Of a stretch of 64,000 nt of DNA, positions 7,995 to 17,752 are shown in pieces. The stretch is from Akkermansia muciniphila (GTDB lineage Bacteria > Verrucomicrobiota > Verrucomicrobiia > Limisphaerales > BJHT01), in contig CAMAUZ010000030.1 of assembly GCA_945861535.1 (NCBI GenBank), positions 1-64,000 on the forward strand. The letters are read 5' to 3'. The translations under genes and the position numbers were made by a program. Numbering within the stretch: the first letter of the stretch is position 1; the number at the start of each line of letters is the position of its first letter. The notes below the pieces were generated by a model. The model made no database searches. It was not told the DNA's origin and was given only the letters and a program-made list of their open reading frames with translations.

Positions 7995-10160
7995 ATGAAG
8001 AGAGCTAAGCAACACAACTACCCACAGCCCGTCCGCATCGCCTGTCTCGGACTCCTCGGCCTGAGTTCTGTCTCCGCCGACGCGCAAACGACAACCCCGC
8101 CACCGATCGTCAACCTGCCGGAGGTGGTCGTGGCCGGGAACAACGCGCCCGCTCCCGCCGCCGAGAAGTCACTGACCGTTCCGTCCGTCGCCGCCGCCCA
8201 GGAACGCATCAGCCAGATCCCTGGCGGTGCCACCGTCATCGCCGCCGAGGAATTCAAGACTGGCCGTGCCTCCACCCTGAAGGACGTGCTCGACTACGCC
8301 CCCGGCGTCTTCACTCAGTCGCGCTTTGGTTCCGATGAGGCCCGCATCTCCATCCGCGGCTCCGGACTTCAGCGGACCTTCCACGGCCGCGGCCTGAAAC
8401 TGTTGCAGGACGGCGTGCCTTTGAATCTGGCCGACGGCAGCTTCGACATGCAGGCCATCGAACCCCTCTCCGCCCAGCACGTCGAGGTCGTCCGCGGCGG
8501 CAACGCCCTCCAATACGGCTCCACCACCCTCGGCGGCGCCGTCAACTTCGTCACCCCCACCGGTCACACCGCTGACAAGGCGCAGGCCCGCGCCGAATAC
8601 GGCAGCTACAATTATTTGCGCGGCCAGATCAGCACGGGCATGACACTCGGGCCGGTGGATTACTACGCCACGGCCACGCACTACTCGACGGATGGTTTTC
8701 GCCGCCATGCCGAGCAAAGCAACCAGCGCGTCTTCGCCAACGTTGGCTACCGACTCAGTGACAATGCCGAGACCCGGATGTATTTCACCTATGTCCAGAC
8801 TTACTCGGAATTGCCGGGCAGTCTTACCAAGGCCCAGATGGAAACCAACCCGCGCCAGGCCAACGGGGGCAACGTCGCGCTGAACCAGAAGCGCAACTTC
8901 GAACTCATCCGCCTTGCCAACAAGACCACCTGGAGCCAGGGCAACCACACTGTCGAACTCGGCACCTTCTGGTCCCACAAAGATCTCGACCATCCCATCT
9001 TCCAGGTCATCGACCAGAACTCCAACGACCTCGGCCTCGAAGCCCGCTACCGCAACGATGCCGACCTCTTCGGCCACCGCAACCGCTTCCTCCTTGGCTT
9101 CAATCCCACCTACGGTTGGGCCGAAGACAAGCGATTCCTTAATGTCGGCGGCAACCGCGGCGCCCGCGCCGGCGAATCCACGCAAACCTCCTACAACCTC
9201 GATCTCTACGCCGAGAACTCCCATCACCTCGCCGACCGTCTCGCCCTCATCCTCGGCGTTCAGGTCAGCTACGCCAACCGCGACTTCCAAGACCGCTTTC
9301 TCACCGATGGCAACCAGACCGCCAATCCCGACTACTGGGGCTACAATCCCAAACTCGGCCTGCGCTACGACTTCGACGACAAGAACCAGGTCTTCGCCAA
9401 TATCAGCCGCAGTTTCGAACCGCCGTCCTTCGGCGAACTCAGCCGTCCTCCCGGCGCGGCCGGAGTCGTGGTCAACGGCCTCCTGCCGCTGAAGGCCCAA
9501 ACCGGCACCACCATTGAATTCGGCACCCGCGGCTCCCACGGGCGCGTCGGTTGGGAAGCCGTCTATTACCATGCCTGGCTTCAGGATGAACTGCTCCAGA
9601 TGAACTTCCCCGTCGCCGGCGCGCCTCCCGGCGTCTTCGCCCCGACCACCGTCAACGCCAACCGCACCACTCACTCCGGCGTCGAACTCGGCTGGAACGT
9701 CCGCCTCCTCGAAGACCTCACCACTCCCGGCAACGCCGAGCGCGACGGCGACCGCGTCGTCTTCCGCAATGCCTATCAGTGGAATCGTTTCCGCTTCGAT
9801 GGCGACAACACCTTCCGCGACAACCAACTCCCCGGCATGCCCGCGCACTACTTCCGTGCCGAACTCGCCTACGAGCATCCCTGCGGCTTCTACGCCGGTC
9901 CCAATGTTGAATGGTCCATCCAGAAATCTCCCGTGGACATGGCCAACACGCTGTTCGCCGACCCCTACGCGATCCTCGGCCTCAAAGTCGGCTATCGCAC
10001 CAAGAAAGGCGTCTCCGGCTACGTCGAGGTCCGCAACGTCACCGACGAACGCTACGCCGCCACCACCGGCGTCATCACCCGCGCCAACGCCGGCAACAGC
10101 GCCCAGTTCAACCCCGGCGATGGCCGCACGGTCTATGTCGGTCTCGAATACAAATGGTAA
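7995..10160 (+). CDS. TonB-dependent outer-membrane receptor
   Basis: 721 aa from ATG 7995, chosen because a signal peptide (residues 1-30, ending SADAQ) follows directly and upstream codons lie in repeat DNA. TonB box LPEVVVAG (41-48). The plug carries GVFTQSRFGSDEARISIRGSG and VEVVRGGNALQYGSTTLGGAVNF, and the barrel ends in VYVGLEYKW. It resembles the FecA/ferric-citrate-type or general TonB receptor class; the ligand is unknown. It heads a same-strand series with the His-rich lipoprotein and exbB-exbD-tonB, so receptor and energising complex are probably expressed for the same uptake function. The large antisense frame over this gene is a shadow. Confidence 0.9.
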   Translation: MKRAKQHNYPQPVRIACLGLLGLSSVSADAQTTTPPPIVNLPEVVVAGNNAPAPAAEKSLTVPSVAAAQERISQIPGGATVIAAEEFKTGRASTLKDVLDYAPGVFTQSRFGSDEARISIRGSGLQRTFHGRGLKLLQDGVPLNLADGSFDMQAIEPLSAQHVEVVRGGNALQYGSTTLGGAVNFVTPTGHTADKAQARAEYGSYNYLRGQISTGMTLGPVDYYATATHYSTDGFRRHAEQSNQRVFANVGYRLSDNAETRMYFTYVQTYSELPGSLTKAQMETNPRQANGGNVALNQKRNFELIRLANKTTWSQGNHTVELGTFWSHKDLDHPIFQVIDQNSNDLGLEARYRNDADLFGHRNRFLLGFNPTYGWAEDKRFLNVGGNRGARAGESTQTSYNLDLYAENSHHLADRLALILGVQVSYANRDFQDRFLTDGNQTANPDYWGYNPKLGLRYDFDDKNQVFANISRSFEPPSFGELSRPPGAAGVVVNGLLPLKAQTGTTIEFGTRGSHGRVGWEAVYYHAWLQDELLQMNFPVAGAPPGVFAPTTVNANRTTHSGVELGWNVRLLEDLTTPGNAERDGDRVVFRNAYQWNRFRFDGDNTFRDNQLPGMPAHYFRAELAYEHPCGFYAGPNVEWSIQKSPVDMANTLFADPYAILGLKVGYRTKKGVSGYVEVRNVTDERYAATTGVITRANAGNSAQFNPGDGRTVYVGLEYKW

Positions 10161-10283
10161 TCACTTCCCCCCGGCCGAGTCGCGGCGGGGGAACCGCTTG
10201 AACATCGTTCCCCCTCGTCTCGCCCGGCGCGGGGGAACACCTCTGCTCCCAACCCAACCCACTTTGTCGCCCTGCTTCCACCC

Positions 10284-11630
10284 ATGAAACCCCAAGCCTC
10301 CCCGCCCTCGTACCGAATGCTCGCGCTGCTTTCCGCCGCCACTCTCCTCGCGTGGACCGCGTGCGACAAACCCGCCCCCACCGACCATCACGCCACTCAC
10401 CAACACTCGGAACACAAACACTCCGACCATTCCACCGCTGCCAAAACCACTCCCGCCACCAACGCCTCCGCCCACGGTTCCCATGCCAGCCATGCCCCGG
10501 CCAAAAAGCCCGGCATGGGGGAAACCGTCCGCTGGGGCGTTGAGAGCCTCGACGTCTATCGCGACGGCACGAACCAGCACCTTCTCCTCGCCGACTACGC
10601 CACCAATTCCAAAATCCCCGCCCTCGTTCACCTCCGCTCCACCGACGACGGCGCCACCTGGTCCGTTCCCGTCCGCGTGGATGCCAACGCCACTCCCGCC
10701 CGCTCGCCCCACCGCGGCATGGACGCCCAGATCGTGGCCCGCGGCGAACGCCTCCTCGCCCTCTGGGGCACCGCCGGCACCGGCCTCTTCGGCAGCGGTC
10801 CCATGGCCACCGCCCTCTCTGCCGACGGCGGCAAAACCTGGCAAGCCGGCCCCAACCCCGCCGACGACAACCTCACCACCGGCCATGGCTTCGCCGACCT
10901 CGCCACCGACCTCGCGGGCAACTTCCACCTCCTCTGGCTCGACAGCCGCGACGGCAAACAAGGCCTCCGCGCCGCCACCTCCACCGACGCCGGCAAAACC
11001 TGGTCACGCAACGTCACCGTCAAACCCGAAACCTGCGAATGTTGCTGGAACGCCCTCGCCATCGGACCCAACGGCACCCTTCACGCCCTCTTTCGCGACA
11101 AGACTCCCCGCGACATGGCCCTCGCCACCTCTCCCGACCGTGGCCTCACCTGGTCGCCCCCCGTCAAAGTCGGCCGGTTCGACTGGGAATTCCAAGGCTG
11201 TCCCCACGTCGGCGGCAGCCTCGCCCTGCGCCCCACATCCGGCGACGCCTATTCCCTCCACGCCCTCGTCTGGACCGGTGTCACCGGCAAAAGCGGGGCC
11301 TATCATCTTGCCTCCGGCGACCTCGGCAAAACCTGGTCCGAGCCGCAACGCATCGGCGACTCCGATGCGCGCCGCGGCGACCTCGCCTCGCGCACCGCGA
11401 CCAGCCTCGCCGCCGTCTGGGACCGCGTCGCCGACGGTGAAAGCGTCATCATGGCCGCTCTGTCCAATGATGCCGGCAAAACCTGGTCGCCCCCGCGCCG
11501 GCTCTCCGAAGGCACCGCCAACGCCGCCTATCCGCGCCTCGTCGCCACCGCCACCGGCTACCGCGTCTTCTGGACCGAGTCCGCCAAAGACCGCCCCGGC
11601 ACCTGGAAAACCAGCCTCCTCGCCGACTGA
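10284..11630 (+). CDS. His-rich Asp-box (sialidase-like beta-propeller) lipoprotein
   Basis: 448 aa. Lipoprotein signal with lipobox LLAWTAC (Cys about residue 27). Then comes a His-rich segment (HHATHQHSEHKHSDHS) and further HGSHASH, a typical metal-sequestering stretch. The rest is a beta-propeller with six Asp boxes: STDDGATW, SADGGKTW, STDAGKTW, SPDRGLTW, SGDLGKTW, SNDAGKTW. A CECCW motif sits in the middle. Asp boxes are structural and do not prove glycosidase activity, and the sialidase arginine triad and Tyr/Glu pair are not evident. Its place between a TonB receptor and exbBD-tonB, together with the His and Cys clusters, suggests a surface or periplasmic metal-binding partner of the receptor. 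This is inference. Confidence 0.75.
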   Translation: MKPQASPPSYRMLALLSAATLLAWTACDKPAPTDHHATHQHSEHKHSDHSTAAKTTPATNASAHGSHASHAPAKKPGMGETVRWGVESLDVYRDGTNQHLLLADYATNSKIPALVHLRSTDDGATWSVPVRVDANATPARSPHRGMDAQIVARGERLLALWGTAGTGLFGSGPMATALSADGGKTWQAGPNPADDNLTTGHGFADLATDLAGNFHLLWLDSRDGKQGLRAATSTDAGKTWSRNVTVKPETCECCWNALAIGPNGTLHALFRDKTPRDMALATSPDRGLTWSPPVKVGRFDWEFQGCPHVGGSLALRPTSGDAYSLHALVWTGVTGKSGAYHLASGDLGKTWSEPQRIGDSDARRGDLASRTATSLAAVWDRVADGESVIMAALSNDAGKTWSPPRRLSEGTANAAYPRLVATATGYRVFWTESAKDRPGTWKTSLLAD

Positions 11631-11738
11631 CTCTGCCCACTCGAATCATTTGCCATTGGCATTCCCCACCATGACTGCCCCCCTCCAACCGCCACCGCCC
11701 AGCCATTCTCAATCGCTCACCGCTAACGAACCACCTGC

Positions 11739-11884
11739 AAAACCCCTGCTTGTTTATTTTTTACCCACCATCTTTTACCACTTGTATCCCGTCCACTCGT
11801 CCAAGGCCCAAGCATCTGGTAAAAGATGAGGGGTAAAAGATGGAAAGCCGGAACTGTGAAACTGAATTTTTGCAAGCGCCTCCA
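11739..11884 (+). repeat. 146-bp dispersed repeat (family C), copy 1
   Basis: A 146-bp block from AAAACCCCTGCTTG to CGCCTCCA. It contains the inner hairpin CATCTTTTACC / GGTAAAAGATG and recurs in opposite orientation, with the same length, at 55205-55350. It occupies about half of the 290-bp gap between the lipoprotein gene and exbB; no promoter is obvious in the rest. Confidence 0.85.
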
Positions 11885-11921
11885 ATTGCTAATCACTCAT
11901 TGCTGATCACTCCCCTCCCTC

Positions 11922-12566
11922 ATGTGGCAACTATTCAAACAAGGCGGCCCGATCATGTGGCCGCTGCTCGTCACCTCGATCATCGCCCTCACCGTCGTCC
12001 TCGAACGCCTCTGCTTCATCTGGCGCGAACGCCGACGCCGTGCCCCCGAGGTCGTTGAACGCATCCTCACGCTCGTCGAACAAAGCCGGGCCGATGACGC
12101 CGCCAAGGCCGGTGCCGGCAGCGAAGACTTCGTCGCCCGCACGCTCACCTACGCCCTCACCCATCGCCACAAATCCCTCTCCAACGCCCTGCTGCGGCAG
12201 TCCAACCTGGAACTTCAGCGCTTCAACCGTGGCCTCTCGATGCTCGACACCGCGATCACCCTCGCGCCGCTCCTCGGGCTTCTGGGCACTGTCACCGGCA
12301 TGATCCGCACCTTCGGATTGCTCGGCGGGACCGAACTCGGCGCGCCCGCCGCCGTCACCGGCGGCATCGCCGAAGCCCTCATCGCCACCGCCTTCGGCCT
12401 CGGCGTCGCCATTGTCGCGCTGCTGCCCTTCAATTATCTCAACTCGCGGCTCGAAGAAGCCCGCCACGAAATCGAGGACGCCGCTTCCCATCTCGAACTG
12501 CTCCTGGTCGGCCCACCTCCCGCCACCCCACCCAACCCGGCCGCCCCGCGGTCAGCCACCGCATGA
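11922..12566 (+). CDS. exbB: ExbB/TolQ-type proton channel subunit
   Basis: 214 aa. Inner-membrane MotA/TolQ/ExbB proton channel. The N-terminal membrane helix (about 9-30, IMWPLLVTSIIALTVVLERL) is followed by a cytoplasmic helical region. Two further helices carry the family block: LDTAITLAPLLGLLGTVTGMI (about 107-127) and GGIAEALIATAFGLGVAIVALL (about 147-168). With ExbD it converts proton motive force into motion of TonB to drive outer-membrane receptors. Its stop overlaps the exbD start by 4 bp (ATGA), so translation is probably coupled. Confidence 0.95.
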   Translation: MWQLFKQGGPIMWPLLVTSIIALTVVLERLCFIWRERRRRAPEVVERILTLVEQSRADDAAKAGAGSEDFVARTLTYALTHRHKSLSNALLRQSNLELQRFNRGLSMLDTAITLAPLLGLLGTVTGMIRTFGLLGGTELGAPAAVTGGIAEALIATAFGLGVAIVALLPFNYLNSRLEEARHEIEDAASHLELLLVGPPPATPPNPAAPRSATA

Positions 12567-12976
12567 AAATCCCCTCGCCCCGTCCCAACCGTCGCGCGCG
12601 GATCGAGATCATCCCGCTCATCGACATCATCTTTTTCCTGCTCGCCACCTTCGTCATGGTGTCGCTCTCGATGGTCAAGAACCAGGGCATCCAGCTCAAC
12701 CTCCCGCAGGCCGTCACCGGGGGACCGCAGGAAAAAACTGACCAGGAAATTGTGTCCGTGGACTCCGAAGGCCGCCTCTTTCTAAAAAAAGAACCCGTCC
12801 AGATTGACGACCTGCGCCGCCGCTTCCAGCAACTCAAGACCACCGCACCCGACACCCGCATCCATTTGCAAGGCGACGACAAAGCCTACTTTGGCCGGGT
12901 GCTGGCCGTGCTCGATCTGGCGCGCGAGATCGGCCTGACCAAGATCATCATTCAAACCCGCAGCCCACAGAAATGA
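12563..12976 (+). CDS. exbD: ExbD/TolR-type biopolymer transport protein
   Basis: 137 aa, usual length for the family. Short cytoplasmic N-terminus (PRPNRRARIEIIPLIDIIFF), one membrane helix with the conserved proton-path Asp in PLIDIIFFLLATFVM, and a periplasmic domain with VSVDSEGRLFL and RIHLQGDDKAYFGRV. Partner of ExbB. It overlaps both neighbours by 4 bp (ATGA at each junction), a tight three-gene operon dedicated to TonB energisation. Confidence 0.95.
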   Translation: MKIPSPRPNRRARIEIIPLIDIIFFLLATFVMVSLSMVKNQGIQLNLPQAVTGGPQEKTDQEIVSVDSEGRLFLKKEPVQIDDLRRRFQQLKTTAPDTRIHLQGDDKAYFGRVLAVLDLAREIGLTKIIIQTRSPQK

Positions 12977-13875
12977 ACCTCCGCCCTCGCCTCCTCTGGT
13001 TCGCCGCCGTCGCCGTGGCCACCCACGTCGTCACCCTGTTCGCCCTCGAACACTTCTGGCTGCGCGCCGCCAATGCCCGTCCCAAAGTCGTCTGTGAATG
13101 CCCGGTGGAACTCGTCGCCGCCCTTCCCGACCCGCCCGCGCCCGCGGCCGCACCACCGGCGATAACTCCCCCCGTTCCGCTCCCCGCCGCGCCCACCCCG
13201 CCGCCCGTACCGCAACCCAAAATCGAACCCCCGCCAAAGCCCGAACCGCCACCGCCGCCGAAGCCGGAACCCAAGCCGGAGCCGGAGCCTGTCGTCAAAC
13301 CCGAGCCAAAACCGGAGCCGAAGCCCGAACCCAAACCGCCCACCCCGCCCGCGCCCGCGCCCGTCCCGCCCCCGGTTCCCAAAGCCGAATTCCCTGTGCC
13401 CGCGCCCGCGTCCAGGCCCGTGCCGACGCCCGTCATCGCCGCCACGCCGCCCGCTCCCGCCCGACCGGCTCCATCGTCGCCCGCACCGCCGTCACCGCCC
13501 ACCCCGCCGCCGGCCACCACCGCCGCCGTCGCCAATCCCGGCCCGGCCTCGCCAGCGTCCACCGCTGCCATCGCGCCGTCGGGCAACGCCACCGAACCCG
13601 TCCTCGCGCGCCCCGCCTATCGCACCAACCCCTCGCCCAGTTACCCCTCCGCCGCGCGCCGCCAAAAACAACAGGGCGTCGTCTGGCTGCGCGTGGAGGT
13701 CAGCGCCGCCGGCCACGCCCTCGCCGTCGTGCTCGATCAGACCTCCGGCTTCCGCCTTCTCGATGACTCCGCCCTCGAGGCCGTCCGCCGCTGGAAGTTT
13801 GAACCCGCCCGCCGCGGCGACCTCGCCATCGACTGCACCGTCCGCATTCCGATCCGTTTCCAACTTGGCAACTGA
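12973..13875 (+). CDS. tonB: TonB energy transducer
   Basis: 300 aa. N-terminal membrane anchor (about 7-28), then a very long Pro/Glu/Lys/Ala-rich periplasmic linker (about 50-190, with Lys-Pro-Glu-Pro repeats), then the TonB C-terminal domain: NPSPSYPSAARRQKQQGVVW, VRVEVSAAG-like strand and ALEAVRRWKFEPARRGD. The Pro-rich linker spans the periplasm so that the C-terminal domain can pull the TonB box of the receptors. Third gene of the exbB-exbD-tonB operon. The strongly biased codons of the linker give misleading long frames in other phases. Confidence 0.95.
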   Translation: MNLRPRLLWFAAVAVATHVVTLFALEHFWLRAANARPKVVCECPVELVAALPDPPAPAAAPPAITPPVPLPAAPTPPPVPQPKIEPPPKPEPPPPPKPEPKPEPEPVVKPEPKPEPKPEPKPPTPPAPAPVPPPVPKAEFPVPAPASRPVPTPVIAATPPAPARPAPSSPAPPSPPTPPPATTAAVANPGPASPASTAAIAPSGNATEPVLARPAYRTNPSPSYPSAARRQKQQGVVWLRVEVSAAGHALAVVLDQTSGFRLLDDSALEAVRRWKFEPARRGDLAIDCTVRIPIRFQLGN

Positions 13876-14033
13876 CCCGCCCCTTCCCTTGCCACGCCCT
13901 CCGCGTCCTCCGTGGCTCCAACCGCGCGCTCGAAATTCCAGGCTGCTTTCCCGTCTTCAAAGTCCTCATTCGACCGCGAGCAACGCTGCGCGGCAGACAC
14001 CGGATGATTGCAAGACACCGTGACCTTGCGCCA

Positions 14034-14055
14034 GAAGTGGAAGCCTCTACACTTC
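14034..14055. promoter_or_regulatory. Inverted repeat before toxin-antitoxin operon (possible operator)
   Basis: GAAGTG (14034-14039) and CACTTC (14050-14055) form a small inverted repeat 8 bp before the antitoxin ATG. Antitoxins of the RelB/DinJ class usually repress their own promoter at such sites. No binding data; assigned by position only. Confidence 0.35.
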
Positions 14056-14062
14056 CGCACTT

Positions 14063-14365
14063 ATGAGCACGACCACCCTGATGGAAATTCCAGTTGAATC
14101 CGGCCTGAAGAAAAAGGCCGATAAAGTGCTCCGCGGACTGGGCCTGGACATGAACTCCGCCGTGCGGGTGTTTTTGACCAAGGTGGTGTCCACGCAGTCC
14201 ATCCCCTTTGCGCTGGCGGACGAGCCGCCGCTGTATCGCTTCACGTCGGAGGAGGAAAATGAAATCCTGGCAGCCGCCAAAGAAGCGCGTGATCCCAAGA
14301 AGGTTAGCGGCCCCTTTCCCACAGCGGATGCGCTGATCAGCCACCTGCGCAAAGCCAAGGCATGA
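14063..14365 (+). CDS. RelB/DinJ family antitoxin
   Basis: 100 aa. The ribbon-helix-helix start is typical of RelB/DinJ: MSTTTLMEIPVESGLKKKAD, then VLRGLGLDMNSAVRVFLTKVV (about 27-47). The C-terminal tail (EEENEILAAAKEARD and on) would wrap the toxin. It neutralises the downstream ribonuclease and represses the operon as a dimer. The gene overlaps the toxin by 4 bp (ATGA), which supports the pairing. Confidence 0.85.
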   Translation: MSTTTLMEIPVESGLKKKADKVLRGLGLDMNSAVRVFLTKVVSTQSIPFALADEPPLYRFTSEEENEILAAAKEARDPKKVSGPFPTADALISHLRKAKA

Positions 14366-14625
14366 CCCTGCGCACAACCCGCCGCTTCGACAAAGCCTTT
14401 GCCCGGCTGGCAGACCGCGATCAGCGGCGCGTGGAGTCTGCGCTCCGGCTTTTCGTGGATCAGCCCTTTCATCCGAAGCTGCGCAACCACGCTCTGGAGC
14501 GAAAGCTGCGCGGGCTGCGCGCCATCACCGCAGGCCACGACTTACGCATCGTCTATGAAGCCGAGGAAGGCGGGCTTGTGCGTGTGCTGCTGCTCAATGT
14601 CGGAACGCACGCGGAGGTGTATTGA
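14362..14625 (+). CDS. YafQ-type (RelE superfamily) mRNA interferase toxin
   Basis: 87 aa, the usual length. The RelE/YafQ fold is recognised from RRFDKAFARLADRD at the N-terminus, the basic DQPFHPKLRNHALERKLRG (about 33-51), DLRIVYEAEE (60-69) and the terminal VLLLNVGTHAEVY. His83 in GTHAEVY occupies the place of the YafQ catalytic His near the C-terminus. Expected to cleave mRNA at the ribosome when free of antitoxin. Start codon overlaps the antitoxin stop. Confidence 0.85.
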   Translation: MTLRTTRRFDKAFARLADRDQRRVESALRLFVDQPFHPKLRNHALERKLRGLRAITAGHDLRIVYEAEEGGLVRVLLLNVGTHAEVY

Positions 14626-14713
14626 AATATTCACTGCCTGGCCATTCGCAGGCCGCGAACCCGAACTCCGACTTGGAAAATCACGCCGGCTCTGCGACGG
14701 CCCGGCGACCATT

Positions 14714-15694
14714 TCACCTAGCCAAGGGGCAATTGATCACGCCGAAGCCGATTTCACGTCGCGCCAATTCCTCCACGGAAAGCTTGGCCTCCGCCTCGCG
14801 CCATTTGGTGGCCTGGGCGGGAGTCTTGAAACCGAGTTCCGCATCGGACAGCGCGAGCATCTCCTTCCCGCGGCGCTGGCGGGCTTCGGCGTAGGCGCGC
14901 TGGCCGGGGCCGCGGTCGTGGCATTGCGCGGCCGAGAGCAGGCGCAGCGCGCTGACGTTGGCACCTGCCGCCGGGTCGGGAACGACGAAGAAATTGCTCG
15001 TGTCGGCGAGCGCCCAGCGACCATCGGCAAAGAACTCGGCAACGGTGTGGTTCTGTCCGAAGAGATGCACCATTCGCGCCGGAATGCCGCTGACCTGACA
15101 CAGGCGGATGAAGACGCGCGCTTGCTCGTTGCACCAGCCGCTGCCGCTCGCCAGCAACGGTTCGTCCTCCAGATTGCGATCCGGGCGGGCGGGCGCGCCC
15201 AGCGGCGGCATGCCCGGATGCCGGAAAAATTTCGGCATCGCCAGCAACAGCGCGACCGCTTTGGCCGTGTCGCTTCTCAAACCTGCCGTGTACTGCGCCG
15301 CGAGCTTCTCGTAACTCGGGAGCGTCCCGGTTTGGTACTTCACCGTCAGCGGCGTGTAGTCCCGGTCGAGAAAGGCCGCCGTCTCGGCGCGAAAATAAAC
15401 GAACTGATTGGCCTGGTAGCGATCAATCCCGCGCACGCTTGAGCCGAGCATGTTCCGCGGCCGCCACTGGGCTGGCAGACCGTTCTTGCCGACATACGGC
15501 GCGAGCCAGCCCGGCAGCGTCTCCTTCGCCCAGGCCGGGCAGTCGGGCGGGTTGAACTCGGAGCCGGTGAGGTCGAACGGGGGCGCTGGTGAGTTGGTTG
15601 ACAACGCGGCGGGCGCGGCGCGAAGGGGTCCGCACAGCCCGCACGCCAACGTGATTCCAATCAATAACCATCGGATTGTTGTCATAAAATACAC
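14714..15694 (-). CDS. Secreted transglutaminase-like protein
   Basis: 326 aa (MTTIRWL at residue 4 is an alternative start). A signal peptide runs to about residue 27 (CGPLRAAPA). The transglutaminase/protease-like core is at 180-235 and shows the Cys-His-Asp triad: C188 in GSGWCNEQARVF, H216 in GQNHTVAEFF and D231 in RWALADTS. The segment between Cys and His (RLCQVSGIPARMVHLF) matches the family pattern. Likely periplasmic; substrate unknown, possibly a peptide or peptidoglycan. Same strand as two downstream-facing peptidase genes, but with a 40-bp gap and no proof of an operon. Confidence 0.8.
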   Translation of the reverse strand: MYFMTTIRWLLIGITLACGLCGPLRAAPAALSTNSPAPPFDLTGSEFNPPDCPAWAKETLPGWLAPYVGKNGLPAQWRPRNMLGSSVRGIDRYQANQFVYFRAETAAFLDRDYTPLTVKYQTGTLPSYEKLAAQYTAGLRSDTAKAVALLLAMPKFFRHPGMPPLGAPARPDRNLEDEPLLASGSGWCNEQARVFIRLCQVSGIPARMVHLFGQNHTVAEFFADGRWALADTSNFFVVPDPAAGANVSALRLLSAAQCHDRGPGQRAYAEARQRRGKEMLALSDAELGFKTPAQATKWREAEAKLSVEELARREIGFGVINCPLAR

Positions 15695-15734
15695 TGGCCG
15701 ATTACGGCCTTGAGTTATACCGCCCGCCGCACCA

Positions 15735-17752
15735 TCACCGCCCCGCCTTCATCCGCCCGAGCCACTCGCGCACGTTTTGTTCGAGTACCTCGAGCGGCAC
15801 CGCGCCGGATTTCAGCAGGAGATCGTGGAAGTCGCGGAGGTCAAACTTCGCCCCCAGTTCCTTCGTCGCCGCCGCGCGCAGTTCCTTGATTTTCAGTTCG
15901 CCGATTTTGTAGGCGAGCGCCTGCCCGGGCCAGGAAATGTAGCGATCCACTTCGTTGGTGACGTCCAGTTCGCTCTTCGCCGCGTTGGCCAGGAAGTAGT
16001 CGATCGCCCGTTGCCGCTCCCATTTGAACGCGTGCATCCCCGTGTCCACGACGAGCCGGACTGCGCGCCACATCTCGTAGGTGAGCTGGCCGAACTTGGC
16101 ATACGGATCGTCGTAGAGGCCCATCTCGTCGCCGAGCGATTCGGCGTAGAGCGCCCAGCCCTCGATGTACGCCGTGTACGCGCCCTCGCCGCCGTAGCAC
16201 CGGAACTTCGGCAGCTCGCCCTGCTCGAACGCCAGCGCGAATTGCAGATGATGCCCCGGCACCGCCTCGTGCAGCGTCAGCGCCATCATCTCGTAGCGCG
16301 GCCGCATCTCGGGTTTGTAGAGGTTCACGAAGTAGGTGCCGGCGCGCGAGCCGTCGGCGGCGAGCACGCGATAGTAGGCCGCCGTCGTGTCCGGCGCGAT
16401 TTTGTCCGGGATCGGCTCGACGCCGTAGGGCACGCGCGGGAGCGCCTTGAAAAAGCGCACCAACTGCGGATCCACGCGCTTGGCCGTGGCGCGGTACTCG
16501 GTGAGCAGTTCGGCCGGCGTGCGGCAGTAGAACTTCGGATCACTGCGCAGGTGGTGGAAAAACTCCTGCCGCGTGCCCTTGAATCCGACCTGCGCCATCA
16601 CGCGCTGCATCTCGTCGCCGATACGTTTTACCTCGCGCAGGCCGAGGTCGTGAATCTCCTGCGGCGTGAGTTTCGTGGTCGTGAACTTGCGCGCGAGAAA
16701 CGCGTAGGTGTTCGTGCCGTCGGGCCATTGCCACGCCCCCACGCCGTCGAAGCACGCGGGGAAATACTCGTCGTCGAAAAACCGCTGCAACCGCCGATAC
16801 GCCGGGATCACCGAGTCGCTCACGGCGCGACGCGCGGCGGCGGCCAGGCGCTCGCGATCGGCGGACGCGACGGCTGCAGGAAACGTCGCGAACGGTTTGT
16901 AGAACGGGCTGTCCTCGGGCTTGCCCACGATCTGTTTGGCGATCTGCGCGGGCACGCGTTTCATCGTGATCTTCGTCTGCACGCGCCGCTCGCGAACGCC
17001 CTGCCGCAGCAGCGCAATGGTCTGGTCCATGAGCACGGGGAAGCGTCCGAGCCGGCCCAGCCAATCCTCGTAATCCTTCACGCTCTCGAAGCGCAGCGAG
17101 TCGGCGAGTTCGTCCGCTGTCTGGATGCCGCCGCGCTGCGAGATTGCGAGGAGGAAGGTGCGCTGGCGGTATTCCTCCAGCCCGAGTTTGGTCTGAAATT
17201 TGAACAGGGCGAAGTTCAGCCGGTCGCCTTCGGAAAGCTGCGCGCGGGGAATCGAGAGCAGGTGCTGAAGCGTCGCCTGCGTGCGCTGGTGCTCGCGCTC
17301 GGCGGTGGCGAGGCTCAAGTCGTCCCAGCGGTCGTTCCAGCGCCGGTCGCCGAGTTCCGAAGCCCACGTCGGGCTGCGCTCCATCGTGTGCTCCCAGTCC
17401 TCGGCGAAGAGGGCGTGGAGCTGTTGTGACGCGGCATTTGTCTCGGCGGCGGGCGCCCAAGCAGGCACGAGCATGGAAGTGATGGCGATGAACAAGGCGA
17501 ACGTGGAACGAAGAGCATTTGTTCCGAGGAAGGCCGGTGTGCGCCGCTGATGTGGGTCAGGCTTCCAGCCTGACGGTTCGGGCGGCATCCCTGCCGCCCG
17601 TTCCTTGCGGCGGCGTGGCGGATCGGCGGGACCGACAACACGGGGCAGGGATGCCCCGCGAACCGGCAGGCAAGGATGCCTGCCCCACATCAACGGCGCT
17701 TCTAAATCGAGACGGTAGCCTGTGCTACCCCTTTGCGTTTCGGCGTTCGTTT

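Noticed and set aside
8169-9878. 569-aa frame on the minus strand
   Set aside because: Gly/Val/Glu-rich shadow of the TonB receptor gene in GC-rich DNA; no motif.
10284-11630. Sialidase activity of the Asp-box protein
   Set aside because: Asp boxes are structural and the arginine triad and catalytic Tyr/Glu were not found, so it is described only as a propeller.
15777-17429. 550-aa frame on the plus strand
   Set aside because: Antisense of the DUF885 gene, Arg/His-rich in the way of reverse-strand shadows.
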